Source: Cellulosimicrobium cellulans
GTDB taxonomy: Bacteria > Actinomycetota > Actinomycetes > Actinomycetales > Cellulomonadaceae
Direction of reading: 5' to 3'
NCBI RefSeq assembly: GCF_016921195.1
Contig: NZ_JAFGYF010000007.1
Coordinates: 124,001 to 188,000, forward strand
Length of the DNA stretch: 64,000 nt
Shown piece after piece: positions 1-8,178 of the stretch (position 1 is the first letter of the stretch; every line of letters begins with the position of its first letter). Both the position numbers and the translations under genes were made by a program. The notes below the pieces were generated by a model. It was not told the origin of the DNA and searched no databases. It was given only the letters and a program-made list of their open reading frames with translations.

Positions 1-471
1 GAGGAGTCGGCCCGCCAGGTGGGCCGCACGGTCGACGTGCTGGTCGGCGAGGGCGCCGGCCGCAAGGACGGCGCGACGCACCGTGTCACCGGTCGCGCTC
101 CGGACAACCGGCTCGTGCACCTCGCGCTCCCTGTCGACGTCGTGCCCACGGCGCCCGACGACGCCGCGGTGTCGTCCGCTGCGACGCCCGGGTCCGCGGA
201 CCCGCGCCTCGCGGACGACCTCGACGCTCGCCTGCCGCGACCCGGTGACGTCGTGACGGTCGAGGTCACGCGCTCGGCACCCCACCACCTCATCGCCGAC
301 TCGGCGCTCACGGGCGGGACGTTCGCGGTGCGCCGCACCCGTTCCGGCGACGCATGGGCGAAGCGCGAACGCGCCCGCCTCGGCGGTGGCGACGACGACC
401 ACGGGCACGGGCACGGCGGCGGCACCCCGTCCGGCCCCGTCGTCCTGGGCCTGCCCACGATTCGCGCCTGA
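1..471 (+). CDS. miaB: tRNA-2-methylthio-N6-dimethylallyladenosine synthase MiaB, C-terminal part
   Basis: The open 5' end shows this is only the last 156 codons of a larger gene. The opening residues [18 protein letters not shown] match the start of the TRAM RNA-binding domain that ends radical-SAM methylthiotransferases. MiaB adds the 2-methylthio group to i6A37 of tRNAs reading UNN codons; the radical-SAM core lies outside the window. The C-terminus has a His/Gly-rich stretch ([11 protein letters not shown]) typical of actinobacterial versions. The MiaB call also rests on context, since miaA, which makes the i6A37 substrate, lies 6.6 kb downstream on the same strand. Other TRAM methylthiotransferases are less likely. 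Confidence 0.8.
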   Translation, partial: EESARQVGRTVDVLVGEGAGRKDGATHRVTGRAPDNRLVHLALPVDVVPTAPDDAAVSSAATPGSADPRLADDLDARLPRPGDVVTVEVTRSAPHHLIADSALTGGTFAVRRTRSGDAWAKRERARLGGGDDDHGHGHGGGTPSGPVVLGLPTIRA

Positions 472-546
472 ACGGCGGGCTCCGGGAACGAGGGGTAGGC
501 GGGCGGGCGCCGTCCCGCTCACCCGACGACGGGTCCCACCGGGACG

Positions 547-1059
547 TCAGTCGTCCAGGGTCCCCGGGGGTAGCTGTGTACCGATGGCGTGGAAGAGCTG
601 CACGGCGGTCCCGAGCCCGCACGACACGGTCTGGGCGAGCTGGTCGTCCGTCGCGCCGTGCTCGAGGTCCACGGAGACCTCGGCGTAGAGCGCGAGCCGA
701 CCCGCCTCCTCGCGGACGTAGACCTTGGGCCAGATGCGCTCGCGATTCCAGTCGTTGACGGCCTGGAGGGTCACGAGCCGTGACTCGAGGGGGAGCGACG
801 TCGACCAGCGGCCCCGGACCTGGATGATCTCGGAACGGTCGCCGAGCAGCAGGAACCAGAACCGGTGCCCGTCCCACGTCCCGGTGATGTCGCCGTCGTC
901 GTCCACGCGGAAGTGGTATCCGCGCCGCGTGAGGTGGTCGCCGATGCGCGCCATCGACAGCGCGCGCGGCAGCTCTTCCTCGCGCGGGAGCGAGTCGGGC
1001 GCCTTGGGGCGGCGGTTGCCGAACAGGCGCGTGAACCAGTTGGTGCGGGCCTGCGTCAT
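547..1059 (-). CDS. YbjN domain-containing protein (paralog 1)
   Basis: 170 residues. Nearly the whole protein is a YbjN domain, a fold related to type III secretion chaperones: YHFRVDDDGDITGTW near 48-62, the hydrophobic strand FWFLLLG at 67-73, IIQVRGRW at 78-85, and WNRERIWPKVYVR at 104-116, ending in DLEHGATDDQL. I chose ATG at 1059 because it overlaps the stop of the upstream YbjN gene (ATGA), implying translational coupling. No signal peptide or membrane segment is visible, so it is probably cytoplasmic. It is clearly related to the paralogs at 1056-1655 and 6453-6950. No biochemical activity can be assigned; a scaffold or chaperone role is inference from the fold. Confidence 0.88.
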   Translation of the reverse strand: MTQARTNWFTRLFGNRRPKAPDSLPREEELPRALSMARIGDHLTRRGYHFRVDDDGDITGTWDGHRFWFLLLGDRSEIIQVRGRWSTSLPLESRLVTLQAVNDWNRERIWPKVYVREEAGRLALYAEVSVDLEHGATDDQLAQTVSCGLGTAVQLFHAIGTQLPPGTLDD

Positions 1060-1655
1060 GGCGCCTGCCTCGCGGGGTCGGGGTAGAACTCGTCGAGCGC
1101 GTCGAAGAACATCGACCCGGTGCTCAGCCCGCACTGGAGGAGCTGGTCGAGCTGGTCGTCCGTCACCCCGTGCTCGAGGTCCACGGTCACCTCGGTGAAG
1201 ACCTGGATCATCCCGTTGTCGCGCACGCGCGTGTACGTCTTGGGCCAGATCCGGTCCGCGTTCCACTCGTTGCAGAACTCGAGGATCTCCTCCAGCCGCT
1301 CGAGCGCGAGGTCACGGTTCCACTGACCGCGGACCTGGAGGATCTCGTCGCCGTGGCCGAAGAGCAGGAAGTAGAAGAGCCGACCGTGCCACAGCCCGCC
1401 CACGTCACCGTCGGAGTCGACGAAGTAGCTGTAGCCGCTGTCCGTGATCCACTCGACGACCCGGGAGAGCGTCAGCGGGGTCGGGGGCCGCAGCACATCG
1501 GTCGCGACCTGACCGAGCTCCCTGGCCAGGAGGTCCTCGACCTGCGACTGCAGCTCGTCCCCTCCACGGCCTGGCACCGCCCGGCGGCCGACCGGAGCCC
1601 CGCCGGGATCACCGTCCCGCCGGTCGTCGTCGTCCCGCGCCCCGAAGAACCTCAC
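1056..1655 (-). CDS. YbjN domain-containing protein (paralog 2)
   Basis: 199 residues with a GTG start. A charged N-terminal extension (about 1-60) precedes the YbjN domain: [15 protein letters not shown] at 75-89, LFYFLLFG at 93-100, EILQVRGQWNR at 104-114, WNADRIWPKTYTRV at 131-144 and VDLEHGVTDDQLDQL near 162-176. These blocks are shared closely with the other two YbjN proteins, so the three are tandem paralogs. The start sits six bases after a TACGGT hexamer, suggesting a leaderless transcript, and the stop overlaps the next start (ATGA), making a two-gene operon. Function is unknown. Confidence 0.88.
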   Translation of the reverse strand: MRFFGARDDDDRRDGDPGGAPVGRRAVPGRGGDELQSQVEDLLARELGQVATDVLRPPTPLTLSRVVEWITDSGYSYFVDSDGDVGGLWHGRLFYFLLFGHGDEILQVRGQWNRDLALERLEEILEFCNEWNADRIWPKTYTRVRDNGMIQVFTEVTVDLEHGVTDDQLDQLLQCGLSTGSMFFDALDEFYPDPARQAP

Positions 1656-1661
1656 TCACCC

Positions 1662-1667
1662 ACCGTA
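1662..1667 (-). promoter_or_regulatory. -10 hexamer TACGGT for a leaderless ybjN transcript
   Basis: On the minus strand TACGGT lies six bases before the GTG at 1655, so transcription would begin at or next to the start codon. No Shine-Dalgarno sequence precedes this start. The 187-bp gap to the divergent gene at 1843 holds both promoters. Confidence 0.5.
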
Positions 1668-1830
1668 CTCGCGCGCGCCCCCGGACGTCGCATCGCGGAC
1701 CTCGCCCGCGCCGGCCGAGGGAGCCCATGGGGGTCGTGCGGGGCACTGCAGGCCACGGCGTGCTCCCGCCGCATCGCCGGGTGCGCTCCGCGCGCTGCCG
1801 TCCGCGACGAGCCGAGGCCGTGCCGACGGT

Positions 1831-1836
1831 TACCGT
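1831..1836 (+). promoter_or_regulatory. -10 hexamer TACCGT for a leaderless transcript
   Basis: TACCGT is followed by six bases and then the GTG at 1843, the TANNNT-N6-start arrangement seen repeatedly in this window. No ribosome binding site is present. Confidence 0.5.
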
Positions 1837-1842
1837 GGGGCC

Positions 1843-2463
1843 GTGACCGTCCGCGCCGTCGTCCTGCCCGGTACCCCGCTGCTCGTCCCCGGTGCCGCAG
1901 GCGCCGCCCCCGTGCTCGACGAGACGCGCGCCGCGGCGCTCGCGGCGCTGAGCCGACTCGTGGACGGTGTCCGGCCCGTTCGGGCGGACGGGACAGCGCC
2001 CGTGGTCGTCGTCGCGCCGGGAACCGCGCCGACGCGGGGGCCGGCGCGGGCATCGCTCGCGCCGGCGGGCGTCGCGGACGGCTGGCTCGAGCCCACCTGG
2101 GCCGTCGCGACACGTCCGGCCGGGCCGGACGCGTCGGTAGCGGGGACGGCCGCGTCGGTGGGGCTCCTCGCGCTGGCCGGCGCGGGCTGGACAGGCCCCG
2201 TCGAGGTCGTCGAGCTCGACGACGCCGACCCGCCCGCCGCGCAGGCGCTCGGCGCGAGCCTCGCCGGGCAGGGCGCCCGGCTCGTCGTCGTGCACGACCC
2301 GCGGGCCACGGCGCCGGACGCGGTGCTCACCGGGTTCGGCGCCGCGCCCGGCGCCGGGCACCGTCACGTCGCGACGGGGGAGTACGAGCAGCGCCGCTAC
2401 GAGGTGCGCTGGTACGACGACGGCGCCCTCGCCTCCCTGGCCGGCGGGTCCGTCAGCCGCTGA
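1843..2463 (+). CDS. Class III extradiol dioxygenase subunit B-like (LigB-like) protein
   Basis: 206 residues. The opening VRAVVLPGTPLLVPGAAG resembles the beta-1 strand and loop of actinobacterial LigB-like proteins commonly found near miaA. In those relatives the loop reads PHPPLL with a metal-binding His; here it reads LPGTPLL, so that His is missing and iron-dependent ring cleavage is doubtful. A GAGHRHVATGEYEQRRYEVRW stretch is conserved-looking near the C-terminus. It is flanked on both sides by opposite-strand genes and overlaps the 3' end of the TPR gene by 11 bp. The family call rests on motif memory and position; the true function is unknown. Confidence 0.6.
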   Translation: MTVRAVVLPGTPLLVPGAAGAAPVLDETRAAALAALSRLVDGVRPVRADGTAPVVVVAPGTAPTRGPARASLAPAGVADGWLEPTWAVATRPAGPDASVAGTAASVGLLALAGAGWTGPVEVVELDDADPPAAQALGASLAGQGARLVVVHDPRATAPDAVLTGFGAAPGAGHRHVATGEYEQRRYEVRWYDDGALASLAGGSVSR

Positions 2464-4489
2464 GCCCCGCCCCGACGGCCGCGGCGTCCTGCTCGCGACC
2501 GAGGCGACGCAGGGTCGCGACGAGCTCGTTCGCGACCAGCGTCCGCGCGTCGCGGTCGTGGACGATCGCGAAGCCCTCCATCGCGGACTCGAGGAGGTCG
2601 ACGGCCTGCGCGTCGTCACCGGCCTCGCAGCGGGAGCGGCCCGCGAGCCAGAACGCGTGGGCGGCGTCACCGACCTGCCCCGCGCGCGCGAACTCCTCCG
2701 CCACGGCCTCGGCGAGCGTGGCGGCGGCCTCGAGCTCTCCCGCGGTCGCCAGCAGCCGCGCTCGGGTGTCCCGCAGTTCACGGCGCTCCTGCTCGTCGGC
2801 CGCGGCGTCCCGCTCGACGAGGTCGGCAGCCCGGGGGACCTGCTCGCCGACGGCGGAACCCGCCGCGTCGAGGTCGTCCAGCGTGCGCTGCAGCTGTGCG
2901 AGCGCTCCGGTCACGTCACCGCGTCCGGCCTCCAGCCGGGCGTACGCACGGACGACCGGGCCGACGAACCGGGGCGCGACCCCACCCGCGCGCAGCAGCG
3001 CGAGGGCATGCACGAACGCCGGGGCGGCGCCCTCGTCGTCGCCCTCGACGGCGGCGAGCTGGGCCGCCTCGGCGAGCGCGAAACCGGCCCGGTCGAGGTG
3101 GCCCGCCGACTCCAGCAGCGCCGACGCGCGCCGCAGGAGCCGCGCGGCACGCACCGGGTCCTCGTCCGTGACGTCGTCGGCGAGCCGGAGCAGGCCCTCG
3201 GCGTCGGCGGGCTCGGCCCCGGCGTCCCCGGAGGGCTCGGTGCGGTGACCCGTGCCGAGGTCCGTTCCGGTCACGCCGCCGGTGGACGACGGGGTCGCGG
3301 CGTCCGACGCGGACGTCGCCAGGTCCTCGGCCGCGCCGGCACCGCCCAGTGCTGGGCCGCCCGGGGCGCGCGCTGCCTGCTCCGGCGCGGCCGCCAGGAC
3401 CGAGAGGTCCACGGGCAGCGAGCGCGTCGCGCGGGCCCACGCGGCGCGCAGACGCTCGGACGCGGCGGGCGTGCCGTTGCGGGCGTCGAACGAGCCTGCG
3501 AGCTCGACCGCCTCGCGGCGGACCCAGTCGTCGAGCTGCCCGACGGTCGCCGCGGGCACGTCGCGCAGGGCGAGCGGCGCGTCCGCGTGCTCGGCCCGCA
3601 GCACGCCTGTCGCGACGCTCACGCTCGTGAGGAAGCCGAGGCGGTCGCCCGGCGAGTCGGCCTCCGTGAGGAACGCCTGGTGCTCGACGAGCAGGCGCAG
3701 CGCGCGCGACGCGTTGCCCGTGCGTGCGAGGAACTCGACGTGCCGGCCCTTCGGCCCGGTCATGGAGACGCCGGTGTCGAGGTGGCGCAGCGCCCGCCGG
3801 TGCGTTCGGGCCGCCGCCTGCGCGTCACCGACCTCCACGTACGCGAGCTGGAGGTGGGAGAGCATGTCACCGGGCTCGGTGGCGCACGAGGGCGAACCCT
3901 GGAGCACCTGCTCGAGGAGCCGGATGCCCTCCTCGTGGCGCCCTGTCTCGAAGAGGTACGCGGCACGGTCGCCCGGTTCGCAGGCCTCGCACTGGGAGTA
4001 CTCGTCGCGCGGCGTCGCGACCCACGCGCGGTAGGCCTCCTCGACGTCTGCGCCCCCGAGCTCCCGTGCCCACTGGAAGCGCTCGAGGGCGACGGCGTTC
4101 GTGCCGTTGCCCGCGAGCGCGTACCGGCGCGCCATGTCGTCGAGCGTGCGCTCGATCTGTGCGGCCGGGACGGCGGGGAACTCCATGAGGTGCCCGACCA
4201 TCCACTTGAACGACCAGAACAGCGAGTGCGCGTCCTCGGCGTCGAAGTGCTCGGGGTGCTCGTCCCACCAGCGCAGCATCTTGGTGAACGGCAGGTAGGC
4301 CTTGGTGACCTCGCCGCCCCAGACGTACGACTCCACGAGGACGAAGAGCGCGTACGCGCGCGCCCCGTCGGGCCCCTCGGCCTCGACACGCTCGACCTCG
4401 GCCGCGGCGGCCGTGGAGCGGGCGAGGCCGTAGGGCATGCGGCGGACGTCGTACAGCGCGGCGTTCACCTGGTCCACGGACCGGGTCAT
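2453..4489 (-). CDS. Tetratricopeptide-repeat protein partnered with Hsp90-like gene
   Basis: 678 residues, helical and Ala/Leu/Arg-rich, with TPR-like pairs such as GRHEEGIRLLEQVLQG, AYVEVGDAQAAARTHRRALRHL and, near the C-terminus, GDDAQAVDLLESAMEGF. A Gly/Ser/Thr/Pro-rich low-complexity linker (GGPALGGAGAAED onward, roughly 385-435) separates two helical halves. ATG at 4489 overlaps the Hsp90-like stop (ATGA) with GAGGAG just upstream, so the two genes are translationally coupled. TPR proteins are classical Hsp90 cochaperones in eukaryotes; a cochaperone or client-binding role here is inference. No signal peptide or transmembrane segment is seen. Confidence 0.85.
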   Translation of the reverse strand: MTRSVDQVNAALYDVRRMPYGLARSTAAAAEVERVEAEGPDGARAYALFVLVESYVWGGEVTKAYLPFTKMLRWWDEHPEHFDAEDAHSLFWSFKWMVGHLMEFPAVPAAQIERTLDDMARRYALAGNGTNAVALERFQWARELGGADVEEAYRAWVATPRDEYSQCEACEPGDRAAYLFETGRHEEGIRLLEQVLQGSPSCATEPGDMLSHLQLAYVEVGDAQAAARTHRRALRHLDTGVSMTGPKGRHVEFLARTGNASRALRLLVEHQAFLTEADSPGDRLGFLTSVSVATGVLRAEHADAPLALRDVPAATVGQLDDWVRREAVELAGSFDARNGTPAASERLRAAWARATRSLPVDLSVLAAAPEQAARAPGGPALGGAGAAEDLATSASDAATPSSTGGVTGTDLGTGHRTEPSGDAGAEPADAEGLLRLADDVTDEDPVRAARLLRRASALLESAGHLDRAGFALAEAAQLAAVEGDDEGAAPAFVHALALLRAGGVAPRFVGPVVRAYARLEAGRGDVTGALAQLQRTLDDLDAAGSAVGEQVPRAADLVERDAAADEQERRELRDTRARLLATAGELEAAATLAEAVAEEFARAGQVGDAAHAFWLAGRSRCEAGDDAQAVDLLESAMEGFAIVHDRDARTLVANELVATLRRLGREQDAAAVGAGLSG

Positions 4490-6456
4490 CGGTTCTCCTC
4501 GTCGGCGTTCTGGTCGGGTCGGGGCGGCGCTCCGGGGCCCGCGGCGAGCGCGCGGGCGAGCAGGAGCGACAGGGAGTCGTTCATCAGCGCGGCCTCGTCG
4601 GGCTGCAGCGCCTTGCCCGAGGCCAGCACCGCGGTCACGTACAGGGAGCGGGCGCCCGCGGCGCGGACCTCGGCGTCGGGGCTCGCGAGCAGGTCGCGCA
4701 CCGTGTCGTTGGCGTCGTTGAGGACGAGCCGGCGCGGCCGGGCCGGGCCGCTGATGCCGGCAAGGATCTCCCCCCAGAGGTCGTCCGTCGCGGCGACGCG
4801 GGCCGCCTCGCGCGCGTGGTCGCCGTCGCGGTCGTGCAGCAGCATCGCGGGCAGGGCGTCCGGCTCGTAGCGGCGCAGCACGACGTCGCAGTCCTGGTCG
4901 GCGAGCGCGGCGTCGAGCGACGTGAGCGCGTCCGCGACCTCGAGCTCGCGCAGGGGCTCGACCTCGGCGAGGACGTGCGCGACGTCGGTGGCGGAGACCG
5001 GCGACAGCCGCCACAGGGGGAACCGCGCTGCGACATGCCCCAGCAGGTCCGCGTCGTAGACGTACCCGCCGTTGACGACGGGCAGCCCCTGGGCGGCCGC
5101 GACGGGCGCGATGCGGCGGAACTCCTCGACGCTCGACGTGTAGAGCAGGCGACCCTCGGGGTGGGCCTCGGCGAGGTCGGCGAGGGTGCCCGTCCCGGCG
5201 GTCGTCTCGAAGGGCAGCACGCGCGCGGCGACGTCGAGCATCTCGTCGTCGCTGAGCGCGAGCGCGCGGACCGCGAGGTGGTGGGTCTCGAGGAAGCGCC
5301 GTGCGAGCACGGAGTCCTCCGCGAGCGTCTCGAGGAGCCAGCGCCGCACCTGGGCGCCGAGGGCGTCCCGCGTCGCGAGCAGGATCTCGTCCTCGTACAG
5401 GCCCTCGCGGGACGCCGTGGGGCGCAGCGCGGACGCGTCGAGGACGCACCGGACGAAGAACGCCCACGGGGGCAGCAGGTCGTCGACCGCGCTCCCGAGC
5501 AGCATGCGCTTGAGGTAGACCCGGTGCCGTGCCGTGGTGGTCGGAGCGACCGCGGCCGGGAGGACGTACGCCACGCCGGACAGCCCCGCGACCGGCAGGT
5601 CGAGGTCGATGCGAGCGAGCGGCGTGAACCCGAGCGTCCGTTCCGCGTAGCCCGCGAGGGCCGCGTCGCGCGCGGCGGGCGTCGGGTGCGCGGCCCGCCA
5701 GGGGAGCTCGTCGCCGCTGAGCCGGCGCAGCACGACACGGGCGTCCGCGCCGTCCGCGTCCTGCTCGTCGAGACGCGTCTCGACGAGCAGCTCGACGGGC
5801 AGGAGAGAGCCGAAGTCCTGCGCGAGCGCGACCACCGTCTCCGGCGCGAGCCAGTGCTCGGTGTCTCGGCGCGCGTGCAGCCGCACGACGCTCCCCGGCC
5901 CCGCGGGCGCGTCCGGGTCGTCCGGGCCCAGCTCGACGAGCTCGTACCGCCCGTCCGCGCGGCCGCGCCAGCGGACCGGCAGGGCCGGTCCGCCGGAGGA
6001 CGCCGGGCGGGCGGAGCGCGAGACGAGCTCGATCTCGTCGGCGACCATGAACGCCGAGAGCAGCCCGATGCCGAACTGGCCGAGGAACTCCTCGCGCCCG
6101 GTGCCGAGCTCGACGTCGCGCTTGGAGCTGCGCCCGATCGTCGCGAGCAGCTCCTGCGCCTCGTCGCGGGTCAGGCCGACGCCCGAGTCGTGCACCTCGA
6201 GTCCGCCGTCCCGGAGCGGGCGCAGCAGGATGCGGCTCGGGGCCGCCTCACCCTCCAGGGAGGCCCGCGCCGTGATCGCGTCGACCCCGTTCTGCAGGAG
6301 CTCGCGCAGGTACACGCGCGGGCTGGAGTACAGGTGCCGGGCGAGGAGGTCCACGACGCCCCGCAGGTCGACCTGGAACGCCGCCGTCGCCTCCCCGCCC
6401 GGTGCCGTGCCCGGCGGCTGGCTGCCGCCGTCGGTGCGCTCGTGCGCCGCGCTCAC
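4486..6456 (-). CDS. Hsp90-family (HtpG-like) GHKL ATPase
   Basis: 656 residues, close to HtpG length. The GHKL ATP-binding motifs are present: N-box ELLQNGVDA at 52-60, G1 DSGVGL at 90-95, GRSSKRD near 108-114 and G2 GQFGIGLLSAF at 126-136. The middle domain keeps the catalytic-arginine region (RPTASREGLYEDE), and a C-terminal dimerisation-like helix contains MNDSLSLLLARAL. It diverges from canonical HtpG (LLQN instead of LISN), so it is probably a specialised Hsp90 paralog. GTG at 6456 overlaps the upstream YbjN stop (GTGA), and its own stop overlaps the TPR start, making a coupled three-gene operon YbjN-Hsp90-TPR. Client proteins are unknown. Confidence 0.9.
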   Translation of the reverse strand: MSAAHERTDGGSQPPGTAPGGEATAAFQVDLRGVVDLLARHLYSSPRVYLRELLQNGVDAITARASLEGEAAPSRILLRPLRDGGLEVHDSGVGLTRDEAQELLATIGRSSKRDVELGTGREEFLGQFGIGLLSAFMVADEIELVSRSARPASSGGPALPVRWRGRADGRYELVELGPDDPDAPAGPGSVVRLHARRDTEHWLAPETVVALAQDFGSLLPVELLVETRLDEQDADGADARVVLRRLSGDELPWRAAHPTPAARDAALAGYAERTLGFTPLARIDLDLPVAGLSGVAYVLPAAVAPTTTARHRVYLKRMLLGSAVDDLLPPWAFFVRCVLDASALRPTASREGLYEDEILLATRDALGAQVRRWLLETLAEDSVLARRFLETHHLAVRALALSDDEMLDVAARVLPFETTAGTGTLADLAEAHPEGRLLYTSSVEEFRRIAPVAAAQGLPVVNGGYVYDADLLGHVAARFPLWRLSPVSATDVAHVLAEVEPLRELEVADALTSLDAALADQDCDVVLRRYEPDALPAMLLHDRDGDHAREAARVAATDDLWGEILAGISGPARPRRLVLNDANDTVRDLLASPDAEVRAAGARSLYVTAVLASGKALQPDEAALMNDSLSLLLARALAAGPGAPPRPDQNADEENR

Positions 6457-6950
6457 CGCGCGTCGACGTCGGCGCCGTCGGTGACCACGGCCTGCGCCGC
6501 CGTGCCGGGGAAGCGCTCGTCGAGCGCGTCGAAGAACTGGAGCCCCGTGAACAGACCGCACTCGACGAGCTGGCCGAGCTGGTCGTCCGCGACGCCGAAC
6601 TCGAGGTCGGTCGCGACCTCGGTGTACACGGCGACCTGGTCGTCCTCGACCCGCGTGTAGACCTTGGGCCAGATCTTGTCGCGGTTGAACTCGTTGGCGA
6701 CGAGCACGACCTGCGCCTCCGCCGCGGCCGGGAGCGTCCGGTTCCACCGGCCGCGGACCTGCAGGATCTCCTGCTTCTCGCCCATGAGGAAGAAGAAGAA
6801 CACCTTGCCGTCCCAGTTGCCGCCGAGGTCCCCGTCGGAGTCGACGAAGTACTTCCAGTCGCGGCTCTTGAGGAACGCCTCGACCCGCTCGCGCGTCAAC
6901 GGCGCGTTCTGGCTCGTCGGGGCGGCGTCCGGCTTGGTGAAGAAACCCAT
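6453..6950 (-). CDS. YbjN domain-containing protein (paralog 3)
   Basis: 165 residues, first gene of the YbjN-Hsp90-TPR operon. The YbjN domain carries [51 protein letters not shown] and a [14 protein letters not shown] ending shared with the paralogs at 547-1655. ATG at 6950 is the first good start; the upstream in-frame region is poorly coding and the ORF continues into the miaA promoter. The stop overlaps the GTG of the Hsp90-like gene. The physical link suggests that this YbjN protein works with the Hsp90-like ATPase, possibly in substrate delivery; this is inference only. Confidence 0.9.
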   Translation of the reverse strand: MGFFTKPDAAPTSQNAPLTRERVEAFLKSRDWKYFVDSDGDLGGNWDGKVFFFFLMGEKQEILQVRGRWNRTLPAAAEAQVVLVANEFNRDKIWPKVYTRVEDDQVAVYTEVATDLEFGVADDQLGQLVECGLFTGLQFFDALDERFPGTAAQAVVTDGADVDAR

Positions 6951-7109
6951 GTGCTCGAGTCCTTGTCGTCTGGGGGAGGGGCGTGCGCGCACGCCGCCCG
7001 GGCAGGTGGCGGCGCGTCGCCTGTCGGCAGTCGGCCCGCGAGGGCGGGCCGTCCACGGACACACTACGCATCCGCACCCACACCGCCCCAGGCCCGGACG
7101 GCCGGCCGG

Positions 7110-7115
7110 TACCGT
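7110..7115 (+). promoter_or_regulatory. -10 hexamer TACCGT for leaderless miaA
   Basis: TACCGT followed by seven bases and the miaA GTG at 7123. No purine-rich ribosome binding site precedes the start, which supports a leaderless mRNA. Confidence 0.5.
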
Positions 7116-7122
7116 TGCGCGG

Positions 7123-8178
7123 GTGAAAACCGAGCACGACCCGACCGGCGCACCGGCGGACGCGCCGACCGGCAGCCGCCGCGTCGTCGTCGCCGTCGTG
7201 GGCCCGACCGCCACGGGCAAGTCGGACCTCGCCCTCGACCTGGCCGAGCGGCTGTCCGTCCCCGGCGCGCCGGTGGAGATCGTCAACGCCGACGCCTACC
7301 AGCTCTACCGCGGCATGGACGTCGGCACGGCGAAGGTCCCCGTCGACGAGCGCCGCGGTGTGCGTCACCACCTGCTCGACGTGCTCGACCCCGTCGAGGA
7401 CGCGTCGGTCGCGCGCTACCAGGCCGACGCCCGGCGCGCGCTCGACGAGATCGCCGCCCGCGGGGCGCGGGCCGTCGTCGTGGGCGGTTCGGGCCTCTAC
7501 GTGCGCGCGCTCCTCGACGACATGCGCTTCCCCGGCACCGACCCCGCCGTGCGCGCGGCGCTCGAGGCGCGCGCCGAGGCCGAGGGGACGCGCGCGCTGC
7601 ACGACGAGCTCGCGCGGCGCGACCCCGCGGCCGCCGCGAGCATCGGCCCCGCCAACACGCGGCGGATCGTGCGCGCCCTGGAGGTCATGGAGCTCACGGG
7701 GGAGCCCTTCACGGCGAACCTCCCGCGGCAGGTCTACGTGCGCCCGACCGTCCAGGTCGGCCTCGACTGCGACCGCGAGGTCCTCGACGCGCGCGTGGCC
7801 GGACGCGTCGAGCGCATGTGGGCGCAGGGCCTCGTCGACGAGGTGCGCCGCGTCGAGGCGCAGGGCATGGGCCGCACCGCGCGCCGCGCCGTCGGGTACG
7901 CCGAGGTCCTCGCCGCGCTCCACGGGGAGACGACCGAGGACGCGGCGCGCGAGGCGGTCACCGCCAACACGCGTCGCCTCGCGCGCAAGCAGATGGGCTG
8001 GTTCGGTCGCGACCCGCGCGTGCACTGGCTCGACGCGCAGTCCCCGACGCGCGTCGAGGACGCGCTCGCGCTCGTCGCCCGGGCCGACGAGCACGCGGCC
8101 GCCGTCGCACGGGGCGACGTCCCGGAGCCGGACGAAGCGGACAGCGCCGTCCCGGTGCGCCGTAGTCTGGGCTCATGA
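7123..8178 (+). CDS. miaA: tRNA dimethylallyltransferase MiaA
   Basis: 351 residues. It transfers a dimethylallyl group to N6 of A37 in UNN-decoding tRNAs, making the substrate of MiaB. The P-loop GPTATGKS is at 27-34, with [18 protein letters not shown], the catalytic-core [13 protein letters not shown] and the C-terminal [22 protein letters not shown], all diagnostic of the family. GTG at 7123 is chosen because the -10 hexamer sits just upstream and the homologous region begins shortly after. The stop overlaps the dapF start by four bases. A 20-residue N-terminal extension before the first strand is unremarkable. Confidence 0.96.
   Translation: MKTEHDPTGAPADAPTGSRRVVVAVVGPTATGKSDLALDLAERLSVPGAPVEIVNADAYQLYRGMDVGTAKVPVDERRGVRHHLLDVLDPVEDASVARYQADARRALDEIAARGARAVVVGGSGLYVRALLDDMRFPGTDPAVRAALEARAEAEGTRALHDELARRDPAAAASIGPANTRRIVRALEVMELTGEPFTANLPRQVYVRPTVQVGLDCDREVLDARVAGRVERMWAQGLVDEVRRVEAQGMGRTARRAVGYAEVLAALHGETTEDAAREAVTANTRRLARKQMGWFGRDPRVHWLDAQSPTRVEDALALVARADEHAAAVARGDVPEPDEADSAVPVRRSLGS
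8163..8168 (+). promoter_or_regulatory. Internal -10 hexamer TAGTCT for leaderless dapF
   Basis: TAGTCT lies within the last codons of miaA, six bases before the dapF ATG at 8175. dapF could therefore be translated both by coupling to miaA (ATGA overlap) and from its own leaderless transcript. Confidence 0.4.
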
